58,899 nt of DNA from Gryganskiella cystojenkinii (GCA_015852425.1 JAAAIG010000100.1:1-58899); one strand, 5' to 3'; numbered from the stretch's first letter, positions 34,092 to 48,870 are shown. Numbers and translations are program-made. Notes: generated from the letters alone by a model not told the origin.

Positions 34092-34710
34092 CAAGAGACG
34101 GCTGCAACACCAACTACTAAAACGACAGAGATCGCGAACGATACCTTTCATCCAGTCGTCATCTGCCACATTTTTTTACCCTGCTTTTACTCAAAAAACA
34201 AATTACCCTTTCAACAGACACGAGTGGACAATTCTGTTCCGGCTCGGTTCAAGAACCTCATTTTTGCCCTAGAGATCCCCATCTTCAGATTGGAAAAACA
34301 GAAGAACAAACCAGTAGCAATAATAATATCCATGTTTCTAGGCACTTGAGTGTTTTTTCTTGTTTATATTCGTTGTGGTCTTCAGGCACTCTCAGTCTAC
34401 TACCAGATAACTTGTGACTTATCAACCACGCGACTCAAAATTGAGGCCGCCCAATTGCATTCTCGTTTTCTTTGTCCATTCCACACCCTCGTATCTCTTC
34501 TTCTGCACTCTGCACTCTTGCTATGCAGCTCTTCCCAGGTTTGGTATCGACCATATCTCATCCACTCTCTTCCCCTCGAACGCGAAACGCTTGGGTATCA
34601 ACTTTGTATGTGGCCCTGTATGCGTTCAACTCTTCCTCTCAAGCCCAGCGGCGGCCGGAACTTCAACTGCTCCTCCCCCTCTCCCTTTTTTTTTATCACC
34701 GCTTGGCCAT
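34092..34710. other. Convergent 3' region between DSK2 and the BTB gene
   Basis: About 0.6 kb with both 3' UTRs. Open frames on the + strand (34350-34802) overlap the end of the BTB gene in antisense and match nothing known. I see no gene. Confidence 0.5.
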
Positions 34711-37700
34711 TTATTGTTTTACGGGGACTCTGTTTTCTACAAGTTCATAAAGAATCTGTAAGAGTTCTTGGATCTTGTCCTCTCCACCATGGTCCAGCAT
34801 AGTGGCGAAGCGAGCCGTGATGGCGACCGTCTGGAGTCTCAGAGCCATCCTCTTCAGAGTATCCCAAAGAAGACCAAAGAAGGGATGCTCGGGGGAGTAC
34901 AGATTTCCGAATCGTGGATGCGAACATGTCTCATAGATCATCAACAGGCAGTCTGGGAGAGGCTCGTCATCACCATCGCCGTCGCTGTCCTCCCGTGGCT
35001 CCAGCGTATACGTGTCAGCGATAGAGTTGATTTCGTCGACTGTTCTTGACAATGGCGAAGTGGCTGCAGACAAAAACGACGACGTGGTTGGATTGTGAGC
35101 TATTTTGATCCGTTTCTTTTCCTTGAGGTCAGGACTAGCACTCGAGCTCGATTCTCGGTCGTGCTTGAGACCTTTAGGAAAGTAACCCTCCACCTTTGCC
35201 TCTGCGCTGCTGCTACGGCTACTGCTACGACTGATGATTCCTTTATCTTGATTGTGGCCCTGAAGATAGTGTCTGAGTTCCTTGCCCGCAAGACTATCCA
35301 AAATCCAGGCCTCGGCAAGTCGTTTCACGAATCCGACCAAGAACCGATCCGCACAGACCAACAGCTTCAACACCATCTCAAACGGTAAATCTTCCGGCAA
35401 TAAGAACCGACCTGTCATCTGGGATTCCTTGATAACCTCCAGTAGTAGTTCGAATAGGTCCGCATCCAGATCTCCGAGGTGGATCTGGTTCTGAGACGTT
35501 TCCTTGAAATCGCTTGTGAGCAGTGCCTGAAAGTAGGTCGATGCGTGTGAAAGGAGGAGTCGGTCCGGGAAGACGAGGACTCGCTCTTGCACAAGAAACT
35601 CGACAGGGGCAGAGTGTGTTGTTGCTGTTGTTGCCAGTCCTGAAGATGATCCTTTCAGGGTCGCCACATGAGCCTCCCATTCTGTGGTGAGGACCGAGTC
35701 GTAAGATCGTCGCAGCGCAAAATGTTGTTGCCGCCAGCTATCCACATGACGCCAACAGAGAGACTGAATCGCTAACCCAGCACTGAACTTTCTCAACATC
35801 GCCTCTTCCTTTTGCACTGCCTCCATGTTTGAGGATGCATTTGTGGAAGCGGTGGTGGTGGTGGTGGTGGTGGCGATGGCAGATTTAGCCTCCTTGACGG
35901 GTTCTCGCATCATGATGTCCTGATCCACAAAGTCCAGACCCAGATCGAGATGCTCCACTTCCTGGTCTTCCGGATCATACTGAACTTCCAGGGTCAACAT
36001 GCGACAGACAACGCCAAAGACGGACTCAGATTGCAGCAGAGTAGACTTGTCGACCCTGGCCATTGTTGATTTCCATTCTGAGGGGCCAGTAAGATACAAA
36101 AAGACAAGCGCACCAAATTCCCGCAACCAGTACATGGTTTCTGCAGACTCGTCCGTATCCTGCTGTAACGATCGATGACCTCCAACGTACTTGAAGATGG
36201 CCTCGAACTGAGATCGGGATCGGGACATGACCCCTCGAAAATGGGTCAACAATTGCTGATGAAGAGCCCAGTGTCGAGGAACTGGAAGAATTTGGTCCGT
36301 TTCGGTTTGGTCCTCCTCGGCGCCTTCGACCTCAGTATTTCTAGAAACTACTTTCAAAAGAGTGGAGAGAAGAGTTAGAGATGATACAAGATTGTGAATA
36401 AAGTTTGGCGTCATCGGATAAAGAATGCCATGCACTGGGGTTACCTTCTAGACTTAGTGTTGATTTATAGAAAAATAGAGGTCGATCGGTATCCAAGATG
36501 GCAGCAAAAAGTTCCGTGATTGTATTGTTCGAGACCAGCGTTTTGACGAGATCCACTGAAGACAGGATACGAGTCAATGTGTCAAAGAGGACCTTCTCCA
36601 ACAGCTCTCGAGGCATAATCTCCTCTTTGGCAGGCGGGACTGCTATCGAAGTGGCCTCTGATCCTGCTGCTGCCGCCGTCGGTGTGTTCTCATCATCAGC
36701 TATCATATGCTCCTCTTGAATACTCTTCTCCTCTACCCGAAGCTCCTTCTCCTTCTCCTCCTCTTTGGGATCCGCTGGGGTGCCGACCAGGGTTCGCTCG
36801 ACCATCATGCGGCCGAGAATCCAGATCACTCCAGGTTGTGAAATCAGGTATTGTTGGCAGTCAATGAACTGAGACAATTGATATAACATCAAGGCGGCCT
36901 CGACCAAGACAGGATCGTTTCTCTCAAACAACGGATGTGATATCCTCCCGCCTGCTGCATGGCGTTGATGAAGCATAAGGTCGCTTGACCATTTGATGCT
37001 TGGCGGCGCAAGGATCTTGAGCAAGACCGGCACTAAGGAAAACGTAGACTCGGTCGTTTGTCCTGCCAGGATGGAGGGGAGCCGTCTCAAGACCTTAAGA
37101 TCCTCATCCGAAGCCAAATAATCCATCTCGATCAATCGTGACATGCTCAATTTGTCGAACCAAAAACTCCGGAGCCCTAGCAGACACTTCAAAACCACTG
37201 CTCTTGCAAAGCTCTTGTCTCGGTCAACGAACCGAGTCGTATTGGCAGCAATCAAGACCCAAATGAAAAATAGAGACGACCAGCGCTCACGCATGTTGAT
37301 CCTGACACTCGACTCGGCGCCGAAGCAGACAATTGTCTCTAGAAGCAAAAGCGTGCGGTCCTGGATCCATTTCGGTCTCGACAAGGATGCCTCGCCCTTG
37401 TCCATTGCGTTGCCGTCATCGGTTGGGCTCATGAGAACCAGTAAAATCTTGAGTTTGTAAAACCGAGGCCCTAAAAGCTCTGAAAATGTGTTGTGGCCCT
37501 TGATATGATGTTGCCAGAACAAGATGCACACCCGCAACGCTCTGACCCCAGTTTCCTGCTCCTGTGACATTTTCTCGGATCCGTCTCCAGCGCCAGTTTT
37601 ATTCGAGAGTACGGACGACGAAGGAGAGGACGACAACACCTGTTCTGCCTCGAGTTCCAGCGGTGTCATGATCATGTGGACCAGAGCAGCGTAACTGAAA

Positions 37701-39640
37701 TTCCAGTGATCCTTCGGAATATCCTCCAGTCCCGGCACAACATCTCGCTTCAGGATATAGACGAGGAGACTCAATACTAGAAGGTGGATCCTTCGATCCA
37801 TGGCGGAGCTGGAGAGTCGAGTCCCGAAGAGTGCCTGGATATCGGAAAGAGCCAGGACGAGGATGTTGACGAGTCGAGTATGCAGTGCTAGAGCATCGGC
37901 CTCCTTGTTGACGCCAAGACATCCTCGCATGATCCCCAACATGGCCTCCAAAATACCAGGTTTTTGCTGAATCATTTGGATCGAAAAAGACGCCTCCTGG
38001 AGATGATCTCTTGAAGGTTCGGTGGCGATAGGGTTAATGTTGTTATTTTCAGAAGAGTCGATTTCGGCGTCATCGTCGTCCACGAAAAGAGGAATGGTCT
38101 TGTCGAGAATATTCTCCAGAAACTCGATTGTGCGACGGATAACAATGATGCCAATGGGTCGTTTTCCTGAAAATAAGAATTCCTTGTACTTCTTGTTCGT
38201 GACCAGATTACGGATGAGCTGCGAGAGGTACTCCAGGACGGCGGACTGATGTTTGATGTTGTCCTCGGGATGTGTGAGAGGATGATCCGTTGGCTCAAGA
38301 GAGGTTGATATTTGATCTCTGGAGACGATAAAGAACCCGTACCAAGCCAACAGCGTATCCGCAGCCTCCTCCAGTAGGGTTTTCATGGCCCTTTCTTGAA
38401 ATACCCAGCACATCCAGTATACTGTAGCTGTAGCATGGAGAACAATCTTGTCCCGCGACTTGAATTCGGTCTTGTCAATAAGCACGATCGTCTGGATCGC
38501 TCTCCAAAGTTCAAAGACCGATGGAATCGATACGGCAGTCAGTAGCTTCCTCCATTTCACGCCGCCTACGAGTACCGGCGTTGCTCCTGATGTCGCTGTT
38601 GTTTTTGACGATGTACCACCGATGGACTTTCCTGCTTCCTGTAGGTAACACTGAACAAGTATGAGCGCCTTCAGTTGGATTCCGATCTCGTTCTCCAGCT
38701 CCTGGCTGATACGCTGCTCTCTTGTCTCAACAAGGTGTCCGCTGATACCGGTGGCATGATCAGCAGTCGCAGCGATTGGTGGTGAATTTGACAATGGCCC
38801 TTCAAGATTGGTGACAAGTGACTGTACGATTGATGCGAGTGGTGACACCAGGTCCCAACTTTCTTCGTAACCGATCAGGGTCCGTTGATGCGATGCGACT
38901 ATCCGTAATCCGTAATCCTGAAGCTTGATCAATGGCGATCGCAATAGTGTCATCAACCCTTCAATTGCATCCGCATTGCTCGATGTTGAAGAAGATGACG
39001 AAGACGACGGTACGCTGTTCCTGTCCTTGTCTAACGGCCGTGACTGGTTCCTGCTCTTCTTCGTGAGTTCCATCATCCTTTTGACGACCTTTTGTGGGGA
39101 GAAAAGTGGACCCAGACTTCCGGGAGATAAAGTTGATTGCAGGCTGACACAATAGTTCAAGATCTTTGCACACAGGAGCTGCACGTCTGCTGAATCTGCT
39201 TGGGGGTTCAACGGTCGGATCCCAATGAGGATAGGGACTAGGAGACTGTCGAGGATCTTCTCTTCTGCCTGTTTGCTGAGCACCAATTCCTGAGAGGTTT
39301 GTTTCTTTGAAGACGAGGCTTCTGATCCAGGCTCATTACCATCACTGGATAGACCGTGGTTGTCGCAATCGATGATGACAATGATGGCAAGAAGGGTCTT
39401 TCGGATCTGTGCCCTGATCTCACCTTGTTGGTCAGTCTCTTGACCATGATTGCTGCCACGGATGCCAGTCTGAGGTCGTGACCGATCCTGGTACTTTTGT
39501 ATCTCGGACCGGAGCCAATTCGAGGTCTCGCCGAGGAGGTGTCGAAGCCTTGTCGGTGATAGAGAAGAGAGTTGTTCTTTAGCCCGAGTCGAGTTCCTGT
39601 CACGGCTACGCAAGAGATTGATGAGGTCAAGTGTTCGCAT
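34711..39640 (-). CDS. Very large helical-repeat protein with C-terminal BTB/POZ domain
   Basis: Two exons (39640-36445, 36350-34711) give 1611 aa. The splice uses a CTCTAAC branch site and a TTTTGAAAG acceptor that restores the frame. The start chosen is MRTLDLINLLRSRDRN; the frame stays open 88 codons upstream, but that stretch is a Phe/Ser-rich product of a pyrimidine run and looks like 5' UTR. Most of the protein is helical with no named repeat I can assign, probably armadillo/HEAT-like (many LLxLLxxLxxNL-type helices). Near residues 1310-1410 a BTB/POZ domain is visible: VLVFPDRLLLSHASTYFQAL, DFKETSQNQIHLGDLD and ADRFLVGFVKRLAEAWI. Such proteins can be Cullin-3 adaptors; that is inferred. 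A Ser-rich linker and a C-terminal helical segment follow. No orthologue name can be given. Confidence 0.8.
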
Positions 39641-41323
39641 GGACTTTGCACCTCGTTCATGTAATGAGATGAGGACAGGAAATGGAACAGAGGGAAGGAG
39701 ATCTTTTGAAAAAGAAACGGAGGAGAAAGTTGGAATGAAGTAACGGTCGAAAAGAAAGGAACGGACATGAATGTAAACAAAAGAAAAAGGACGATCAAAT
39801 GCACAAAAAAAAAAAAGACTGAAAACTGCCGCGCACTTTTTGACTGTGCTGTGCCATTTGAATTTTTTCATTTCAATCGCGCGTGCGCTCAAGTCGTGTG
39901 TCAAGGTTCTTTGGCTTGTTCCTCCAGTCTTCTGTCTTTACCCAGGCAGGAAACAATCCACTTCATCGTCCTGTTCTTACTTTTCATCAGTCGATCTCAA
40001 GAGAACAGGCCATACGCGTCAATACCTCGTTACAGAGACAGCAACAACTCAAAAACCGAGCGAGACCACATTTCTAAGTGGCGCTAAGGACCTGTATTCG
40101 CCTGCTATCAAAAATGGCAAGAAGTGTGATCCCAGAGCTTGAAGTCGTTGAAAAAAACAGACCGCAAAGAAAAGAAGCCTGATTCAATTTTTGATTCTTG
40201 CCATTGTCAGGTGGACGAGGTACGGTTGATCTCAAAATCTTGCAAGAGATGTATATTGGTTGTTGAGTGGAAAGCTTAAAAAATAACGTGGATTGGGCGA
40301 CAGATGGATGGTCGGACCATTTGGTGGTGTACATATTGGAATCAGAGAGAATACAAACAGATAGACAGATTCACTCGCGGCTAGAGGAAACGACAGAGAG
40401 AGACTGCTTGGGGGAGGTTTAATGCCTGAGAGAAAGACCTACGCCTGCTCTGTTTTAGCCTCTCCAGCAGACATGTGCAATGGTCAAATCAAGCGTAATC
40501 GATGGACGAGAGCCAAAACGACACTCAAAAGCGCAGACTCTTCTTGACGTCGTTCTCAATCGTGGAATGGCAAGACATATCCCTCGACAAACTTGCCGTT
40601 CCCAGACAATGTAGGATTCAAGAAGATGGCTCTGACCAGGCCTCTCGAGTTGATCCCTTGGGAAGCCTGAAAATAACCAAAAGTACGCCTGTTATGGACG
40701 ACAGTGTCCAGTCTCCACACCACAAGGACGTGCCTTGTCGCGATCGAAGGACAAGGCCTATCCGCCTTAGTGTTAGCTCTGAATTAAACATTTGCGTAAA
40801 CGCCACCAAACAAAAACAGCGCGCCTGCGTGTTTCTTGTTTTTCGGCTCTACAATGGTTGAAACAACACCTGTCAACCCGAGACTACGCGTGGTTCAGTC
40901 AAGGCTTCGTCTTCGACTGTTACTTGGGCGGCGTCGTGATTATTATTCTAAATCAGATGGAGAAGCGTTTGCCCTTCCACGTTCGTGTCTTAGAGCGCGT
41001 GCTTCCTGGGCCATCGTTGTTCCTTGTGGTGACTCCTCCAGACTTTCTCGAAAAGTCGGAAGAACAGAGGGGACATGTACTGTACCGAGGAGAAAATGAG
41101 AGAACTTATTTTTACTTCATCCCGCGGGCTCTTTTCTGCACCATTGGTAAAGCCTTCTCGATTCCGCTCATGACCTCAGCAAAAAAACACCGCACAGTTC
41201 CCACTCATCTGTTCGTATTTCTTACTTTTCTTTTCTCTTCTTTTTCTCTTCTTCTGATTTTATTTCCTCAGCCCACTCTTTAACCCTTCTCCAGCAAAAC
41301 CACTTGACACACCTTCATTCACC
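39641..41323. other. Divergent intergenic region of 1.7 kb
   Basis: Promoters of the BTB gene (-) and the cystatin-like gene (+) lie here. A 119-codon + frame at 40502-40861 has gene-like composition, but I cannot tie it to a family or to splice sites. The last 100 nt before the cystatin start are T/C-rich. No other feature is seen. Confidence 0.45.
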
Positions 41324-42172
41324 ATGTCTGATGTCCACCACAACGCCATGACCGCCCCTCGTCCTGCCGATGAGGAATGTGTCACCAGTAAGGAGATTCT
41401 CCCACCTAAATTGTTCTTTGTTCATTCTGACTTTCATTGCTCGCCCCTGAAAATAATTCTCACGGCTACGCCCTTTGACGTCTTTCCTTCTTATTTTTCA
41501 TGATATCGAATAGTCTTCCGTGGAGTCAAGGATGATGTTTTGAAGGAGATTCACCGTATCAACCGTGACGATGACCGTCACGGACTTCACGAGATGGACA
41601 AGCGTAAGAGGAAACTACCTTAGTTCATTGTTAGGCGTTCAAGGATGAAGTCTCAATAAGGGTCCTCACGCATATTGTTTTCATCATCTTCGTTTTACCT
41701 TTTAGTGAAGCACATCACCGAGTATTCTCCCGTCCTCTATGCCACCGAGGATGTTGCTTTCGGCCGGTAAGAAGGATGGTTCCAGGGCAAAATGGTTTTC
41801 AAAAACTTGGCAGTTGGGCTACCTCCCTTTCATTTCAATTGCTTAATCCTTCCCTTATTTCTTTAACTTTCTTAGCAACTACTTTGCCAAGATCCACCTC
41901 GGTGACGAGAAGTACATTCACGCTCGGTAAGGACAAGATGGACTGTTTTCCAACATGCTTTCGAAGAAAGGACGACGATAGGAGAAGCCTCAATTGCCAA
42001 ACTAAACATGCTGTCCCAACCTTCTTACCTCTGTCCTCCAAAAAATTAACATTGATATCTAATTAGTGCCCACAAGGGTAACGATGGCGAGATCAAGTTC
42101 TATTCGCTCGAGACCACTCCCGAGTGCGCTGTCTGGGAGAAAGACACTCCCTTGAAGTACTTCATTGACTAA
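41324..42172 (+). CDS. Stefin-like cystatin (predicted cysteine-protease inhibitor)
   Basis: Five exons (41324-41387, 41514-41603, 41706-41766, 41876-41926, 42067-42172) give 123 aa with no signal peptide. The second half follows the stefin (type I cystatin) pattern: YATEDVAFGRNYFAKIHLGD aligns with the stefin stretch ending in NYFIKVHVGD, then EKYIHAR matches the paired strand, and the end PLKYFID matches the stefin LTYF-type end. The usual first hairpin loop QxVxG is replaced by EDVAFG, so inhibition of papain-type enzymes is uncertain. The N-terminal half has a longer helix region (DDVLKEIHRINRDDDRHG) than animal stefins, which have about 98 residues. A cytosolic role in control of cysteine proteases is inferred. 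Five exons for 123 codons is intron-dense even for this window. Confidence 0.65.
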
Positions 42173-42753
42173 ATCAGGATCATCCGAAGGAGGAACAGAA
42201 AGGACGCTGGATCGCGTCCAAGGCGCCAGTCAACGTCGTCATAGCAAAATAAAAAGCCGATTGAAAACAGAGAGAAGGGTGACGCCGCACACAGTATTTC
42301 TGTCCTTAAAAGAGCGAGCAATTGAGTCAGTCAAGGTTCAAAGCAGACTAGAAAAGGCTATGCGACACTTCGTGAAAAGAGATGACAGAAGGAATGAGCA
42401 ATAAAAGTTGGAAGGTCAAAAAGGCACAACGGGCTTGTTTGTCCACGTCCCCTTTTTCTTCTATTCGTCTCGTTTCTTAAAGTTGTCACATTTCATTCTG
42501 ATTTCAAATGCTCCCCCACTCGGCTCCACTTTGCAACCGAACAGCATCTCTCCTCTTCTGTACACATTCCCGACGCATCTATTTCACTTCTTCTTTCTCT
42601 GCTTCCATTCTTCCACGGACACGCTCGCTCATTGCCTCGGCAAACCTTTCTCCTCTGCAACATCACTCTCATCCCTCAACGCGGATAACTGCAACAGCAA
42701 CAAGCACAACTGTAAGACAAAGCACTTCCACACGAACTACGCACGAATTCATC
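42173..42753. other. Intergenic region upstream of the NUDIX gene
   Basis: The 3' flank of the cystatin-like gene is followed by a CT-rich stretch (42440-42660), then the NUDIX start. Frames in the CT-rich part are open only because of composition. No gene is seen. Confidence 0.5.
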
Positions 42754-44758
<2,005 letters not shown>

Positions 44759-45615
44759 AACGTAATATCTTTTTTAGAGTAAAACATAAATTAAACAGAT
44801 GAATGCTTCAATCATCATCATCATCCATTTTGGTGGCGTGAGGTCCCATGTGTTCCCGGCCGACAGCAGAGACAGGCGCGTCCTTCAAGCGGCATCAGTC
44901 GTGGCTGTAGACAGTGAAAGGTGATCAAGCTGTAATGGTAATGAAAAGAGATTGTTTGATCGCCCGTACATCGCTGCTGACATCTTTGAAATCAGTAAGC
45001 CCCTTCAAGTCCTTTCAGGAAGCCATCCGTCATTCGACCTGTGACTAGAAATTCCGTTAGTTCCTAATCCATAATCGTTGTCTCCAGAAAATAACTTTTG
45101 ATATCCAAGGTATATGGGAGATACTTCAGGCTTCCAAGCTATATAGGAAGACTCTTGGCAATTGAAGCTATTTTTTGCGTCTCATCTACTCCCGACAGCT
45201 TCCTACCCCTATTCTCCTTTGCCTCCCAACTTTACTAATATCTTATTCTACCTCTCCTTTCTCAACATACAGTACACTGTAAGACTGACGCCGTTTTGCC
45301 TTCCTCTTACGTTCTATATTAGTGGGTGAGCAATTCAATGCCTACTGAATCCCGCTTCAGTTATGATAGGAGGGGCCAGCATCAAAGGATCAAAAAGTAA
45401 CGTCGCTATGAAAGCTTGGCTGCCACAAGCCAGTTCTCTCATTTTTCTTGTTTAAGACAGCTCTTTGTAATATCAACATGTCCACTCACACATCCTCCAA
45501 GATATTCACGTATTCGCGCACTTTTAATAGGTGCTCATCTGTGGTATATTCCTATTTTGCGACATAGAGTTGACTCGCACAAAAGTATTCTACCAACAAT
45601 TAGTCGTGCATGCTG
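44759..45615. other. Convergent intergenic region, no gene seen
   Basis: About 0.86 kb between the ends of the NUDIX and aspartic protease genes. It is AT-rich, with a CATCAT run near 44810-44826. No supportable open frame or RNA gene. Confidence 0.5.
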
Positions 45616-47023
45616 TTATTGTGGCTTAAGCGGCGCGAAGCCTACCCTTCGGTGATCCACATCAAAGACCACATAGTTATTCTTGATAAACACATCCCCG
45701 ATGATGGCAAAGTCTTCAGGATTCGTCTGCACACCAGAATGACACATACCACGCAATGCAGATTTCTCTCTGGCAATGTCTGAATAAGGAACTCCGAACC
45801 GGGCGCCTCCAATCTCAAACTCGAGCCTCTGTGTCCCCTTACAGGGAACATACCAACGCTCGTGCAGTCGGATCGAGCGAGGAATTTTGACATGGATCGC
45901 TGACGCCAGAAATGTTGGCAACGTCAGGATAGTCGAGCCCGTGTCAATGACTGCCGGCATATTGACTTCGCCAATTCTAGAAGAGACTGATTGGCCATCG
46001 ACAAAAGCATCTGTGATGCGGACAGTCCAATACCTGTCGTCGATCACATCCGTGTAGACGATTCCATGGCCATCCTCAACCTTGCTCATGTCGATGCCTC
46101 CAAAGAGTGCCTCGCCTCCTGTACCCGGGTACTTCCCCAGCGCAAACGAAACCACCCCCTTGTCCAGTAGTTTGTGGGCTATCATGTTCTCCAGGACTGA
46201 GGTGGTGTCGCTGAGCACCCCGAATGAAAGCCCTAGGATCCCGTCCACAAAGCCATCGAAATCGGGACTCATCTGCTCTGCCAGGTGCACAGGCTGGTCT
46301 GGGACTATGAGGTCTGCGAGCTTGACTATATCGTATCCTATCACACCAGACGCCGAAGTCGAGTCGTCAAATCTGGCAGACCATGGTGCCTTTGAGGGTC
46401 GATAAGTGGACGAGGCGTTGCGCTTGAAGTGTGTACGACCAGTACAGTCGGGGCACTCGGCACTGGAGATGAGAAGCCGTGCCGATCCAGTGTCCATCTT
46501 GACTTTAAAGGTCTGGAAGGGTGTCCCGATATCAATCAGGCCATAATACTACAAGGTGATGGGTCTCTGTTAGTGACAGTTGTTCTAAGAGGTGCCGCAT
46601 ATCCCGTACGAGCGAGTTTGTTGTACGAAATGTTACCTCACGGTCGAGCCCCAGGTCGACAAGAGCAAGATCGGCAGTCGCCCGAGGCGCTATTCTTTCA
46701 GCAGCCCCTTTAACGTTTCCTGCATCGGCCCGTTTAAAGCCGTACTTCTGTAAAGTATAGGACCACTCAGCAACCGTGTTTGGCTGATACTTTTCGCCTT
46801 TGTTGACAATGGGTATACTAAATCATGAATATGCGAGGGTGAGAGCAAAGGAAAGAGGAAGAGTCAGGGGGTCAGCCGTAAAAGCCACTGAAAAACGATA
46901 AGGATCCTCAGGAATCGTGTCATGGAGGCACACCTACCGCAAAGTTCGCCCCATCGAGGTGGCCATGGCGGCCCCTGCAAGTACAAGCACCAACGCAGTT
47001 GGTAGTTTCATGCCGAATTTCAT
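45616..47023 (-). CDS. Secreted pepsin-like aspartic protease
   Basis: Three exons (47023-46938, 46817-46637, 46548-45616) give 399 aa. The N-terminus MKFGMKLPTALVLVLAGAAM is a clear signal peptide. A propeptide with a basic segment (GEKYQPNTVAEWSYTLQKYG) follows, then the catalytic body: YYGLIDIGTPFQTFKVKMDT with the first DTG-S (Asp108), and the second active site AVIDTGSTILTLP (near residue 288). GILGLSF, ALFGGID and FAIIGDVFIKNNYVVFDVD are typical A1-family landmarks. Extracellular protein digestion is the expected role. The first site reads DTGSARLLIS, with Arg-Leu where the family commonly has Asn/Asp-Leu-Trp; the rest is standard. No GPI tail is visible. It borders the relic-rich region upstream. 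Confidence 0.93.
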
Positions 47024-47599
47024 ATGATACGATACGACCATTTATCGTCAAAGATAACCAATCTTATTGGGCAAGAGTATGGACAAATGGAGTGCAGAGT
47101 CAGTGGAAATATAGAGGGGAGAGAGAGAAAATGAAAGAGACAGCAATAGTGAGGCAGAGAGACAGTGAGATGGAGTGCGAGAAAGAATGGAATAAGGATA
47201 CCGAGAGAGATGAAGATAAGTGATTTATACCCGGCAATAGAAGGGGATACAACTCCTTGATCTTTTGGTAGGCTGAATCTAGGAGTTATTCTCCGGTCCC
47301 TTGATCGCTTGGCTTTTCTGTATCCCGTCCCTGTCTCAATTTTCGTTTCACTGGAAACCTTATTTCAAAATGTTTGAATGGTTTTCTCTACCACTTATTT
47401 TTCCTCGGATACTTTGACAGACGGGAGACTTCGGCGTAGTTTTTCGGAAACACCTCCTCATTCTCCCCACACCTCCGTACTGCGTACTCTTCTCAACCGC
47501 TTGTTCTTTGTCGCAGTCTCTTCAGAACATAATTTTTTGAAAAGGCGCAAATGTTTCGTGCAGTCAAGTAGAGTGCCTATAATAAATTCAAACGATATG
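47024..47599. other. Promoter side of the aspartic protease, no gene seen
   Basis: About 0.6 kb. It holds a purine-rich stretch on the + strand (47110-47220), which forms the pyrimidine-rich 5' flank of the protease on the - strand. A TATAAAT-like sequence (minus strand, near 47223-47229) lies about 200 nt from its start. Confidence 0.4.
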
Positions 47600-48460
47600 T
47601 TGAGAATCAGTTGGGTTCAGTAAATACAGTAAGAATGGCCTCTCAACGGGATTGGGAACTGGGGAGATGGTTAGGATAACGATGTGTGTGTGAATGAGGA
47701 GACGGCGGCCAATGTTAAACTCGGTCAGGTAGGGCCAAGTCTCAACCATCCAATGCATGTCTTGATCCACGTTGAGCTGATCGCGCGTGAACTTTCCCTC
47801 ACGCCACGATTCCGCCAATTCAGTCTTGGGCCATCGATGAAGGCACGAACAAGGTTCCGATTAACAGTCGTCTGAGCTTGGTCAGAGCGAAGAGCTGATC
47901 CAACGCACGAACATGCGTATCGGCAGCAGGACCGAGCCTAAAGATGTTGAAGACCTCCAATTCGACACAGCCGAGACTCCGTCCGTCATTCCCCGTCTCC
48001 ACCAATGACCCATCTGTAGGTCACGGTAACAGCAGGTACAGAGTCTGGTACACTCCATCAATATGCCCCTGATCACGCTCGCGTCTGCTCGACACCTAGA
48101 CAAATCCAGAGTCTCGAGGGTCTAGAGAACGGAGGACAGCTGCCTGTAGGTCGTGCTCGTGATGGAGCCCTGTTGCATGGAGATGGAACGGAATATTGCC
48201 GGTAATCCAGCAAAGAAGTTGATAAACTCTTGCTTTGTAGGGGAGGGTCGCTGAGCTTGATGTCTTGTAAACGTGTGAGCTTGAAGGAATGTTTGAGATC
48301 CTGGATCAGACCAACCCTCTGGTGCTCGAGAATATGGATCCTCTCGAGACCCAGAGGCCCAACAGACTCGGCGGAGTCCTCGCGCGTGTCGGATCTAAAC
48401 TCACATTTGATAACGGCCACTGTGAGCTGCTGCACTTCGCCCATGCATGGAACACCTGGC
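47600..48460 (-). pseudogene. Decayed F-box/LRR-like gene
   Basis: Minus-strand frames, broken by several shifts and stops, code for leucine-rich pieces typical of fungal F-box/LRR proteins: LTRLQDIKLSDPPLQ near 48250, ALTKLRRLLIGTLF near 47870 and MHWMVETWPYLTEFNIGRR near 47720. No single frame or plausible set of introns joins them. The order along the strand agrees with one LRR array. The F-box itself is not seen, so the family call is tentative. Confidence 0.45.
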
Positions 48461-48511
48461 CTCTCATATAAAAGAGTGAAAGATAGTTATGGGCTCCTAT
48501 GTAACAAAACA

Positions 48512-48533
48512 AAAAAAAAAAAAAAAAAAAAAG
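48512..48533 (+). repeat. Long A homopolymer
   Basis: About 22 A bases lie just outside the 3' end of kinase relic A. A run like this next to a decayed gene could be the poly(A) tail of an old retro-copy, but the direction (A on + while the relic is on -) does not fit a simple tail. Confidence 0.6.
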
Positions 48534-48599
48534 TTTTGGGATTGAAGTTGGACAATCTTACACGGGAGTAGCGCGTAATTTCAATTTTTTTCAACTTTG

Positions 48600-48870
48600 T
48601 CAGCTTGACCATCTCCTCGTATGTTCAAGCTCATTGCAAGTCCGCGTTGACCGCCCAAAGTCGATAAAGCGGACTTGAAATCCATATTGTTATGGTGGCA
48701 AATAAGGATGTTGTCGAGCCGAATGTCGTTGTGGATGATACCATGCTGGTGAATCTGGACCTGAGTGTTGACAATGTTCAAGCGCTCTCCAAAGCTCAAA
48801 CTGTCTACCTCCATGGGGGAACCAGCAATCTCCATTGCAATATATGCCTCCGTCGCATTTAACAACCTGA
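48600..48870 (-). repeat. Left arm of an inverted repeat (kinase-like fragment)
   Basis: This segment, read on the minus strand, matches 49905-50183 on the plus strand with an estimated 80% identity by eye, including the stretch from the AMEIAGSP region through the DFG region to the shared end near GGTCAAGCTGACA. The arms are about 1 kb apart. Confidence 0.7.

Noticed and set aside
39641..39904. 88-residue N-terminal extension of the BTB protein
   Set aside because: It is Phe/Ser-rich from a pyrimidine-rich 5' flank of the kind seen before many genes here; MRTLDLINLL is a better start.
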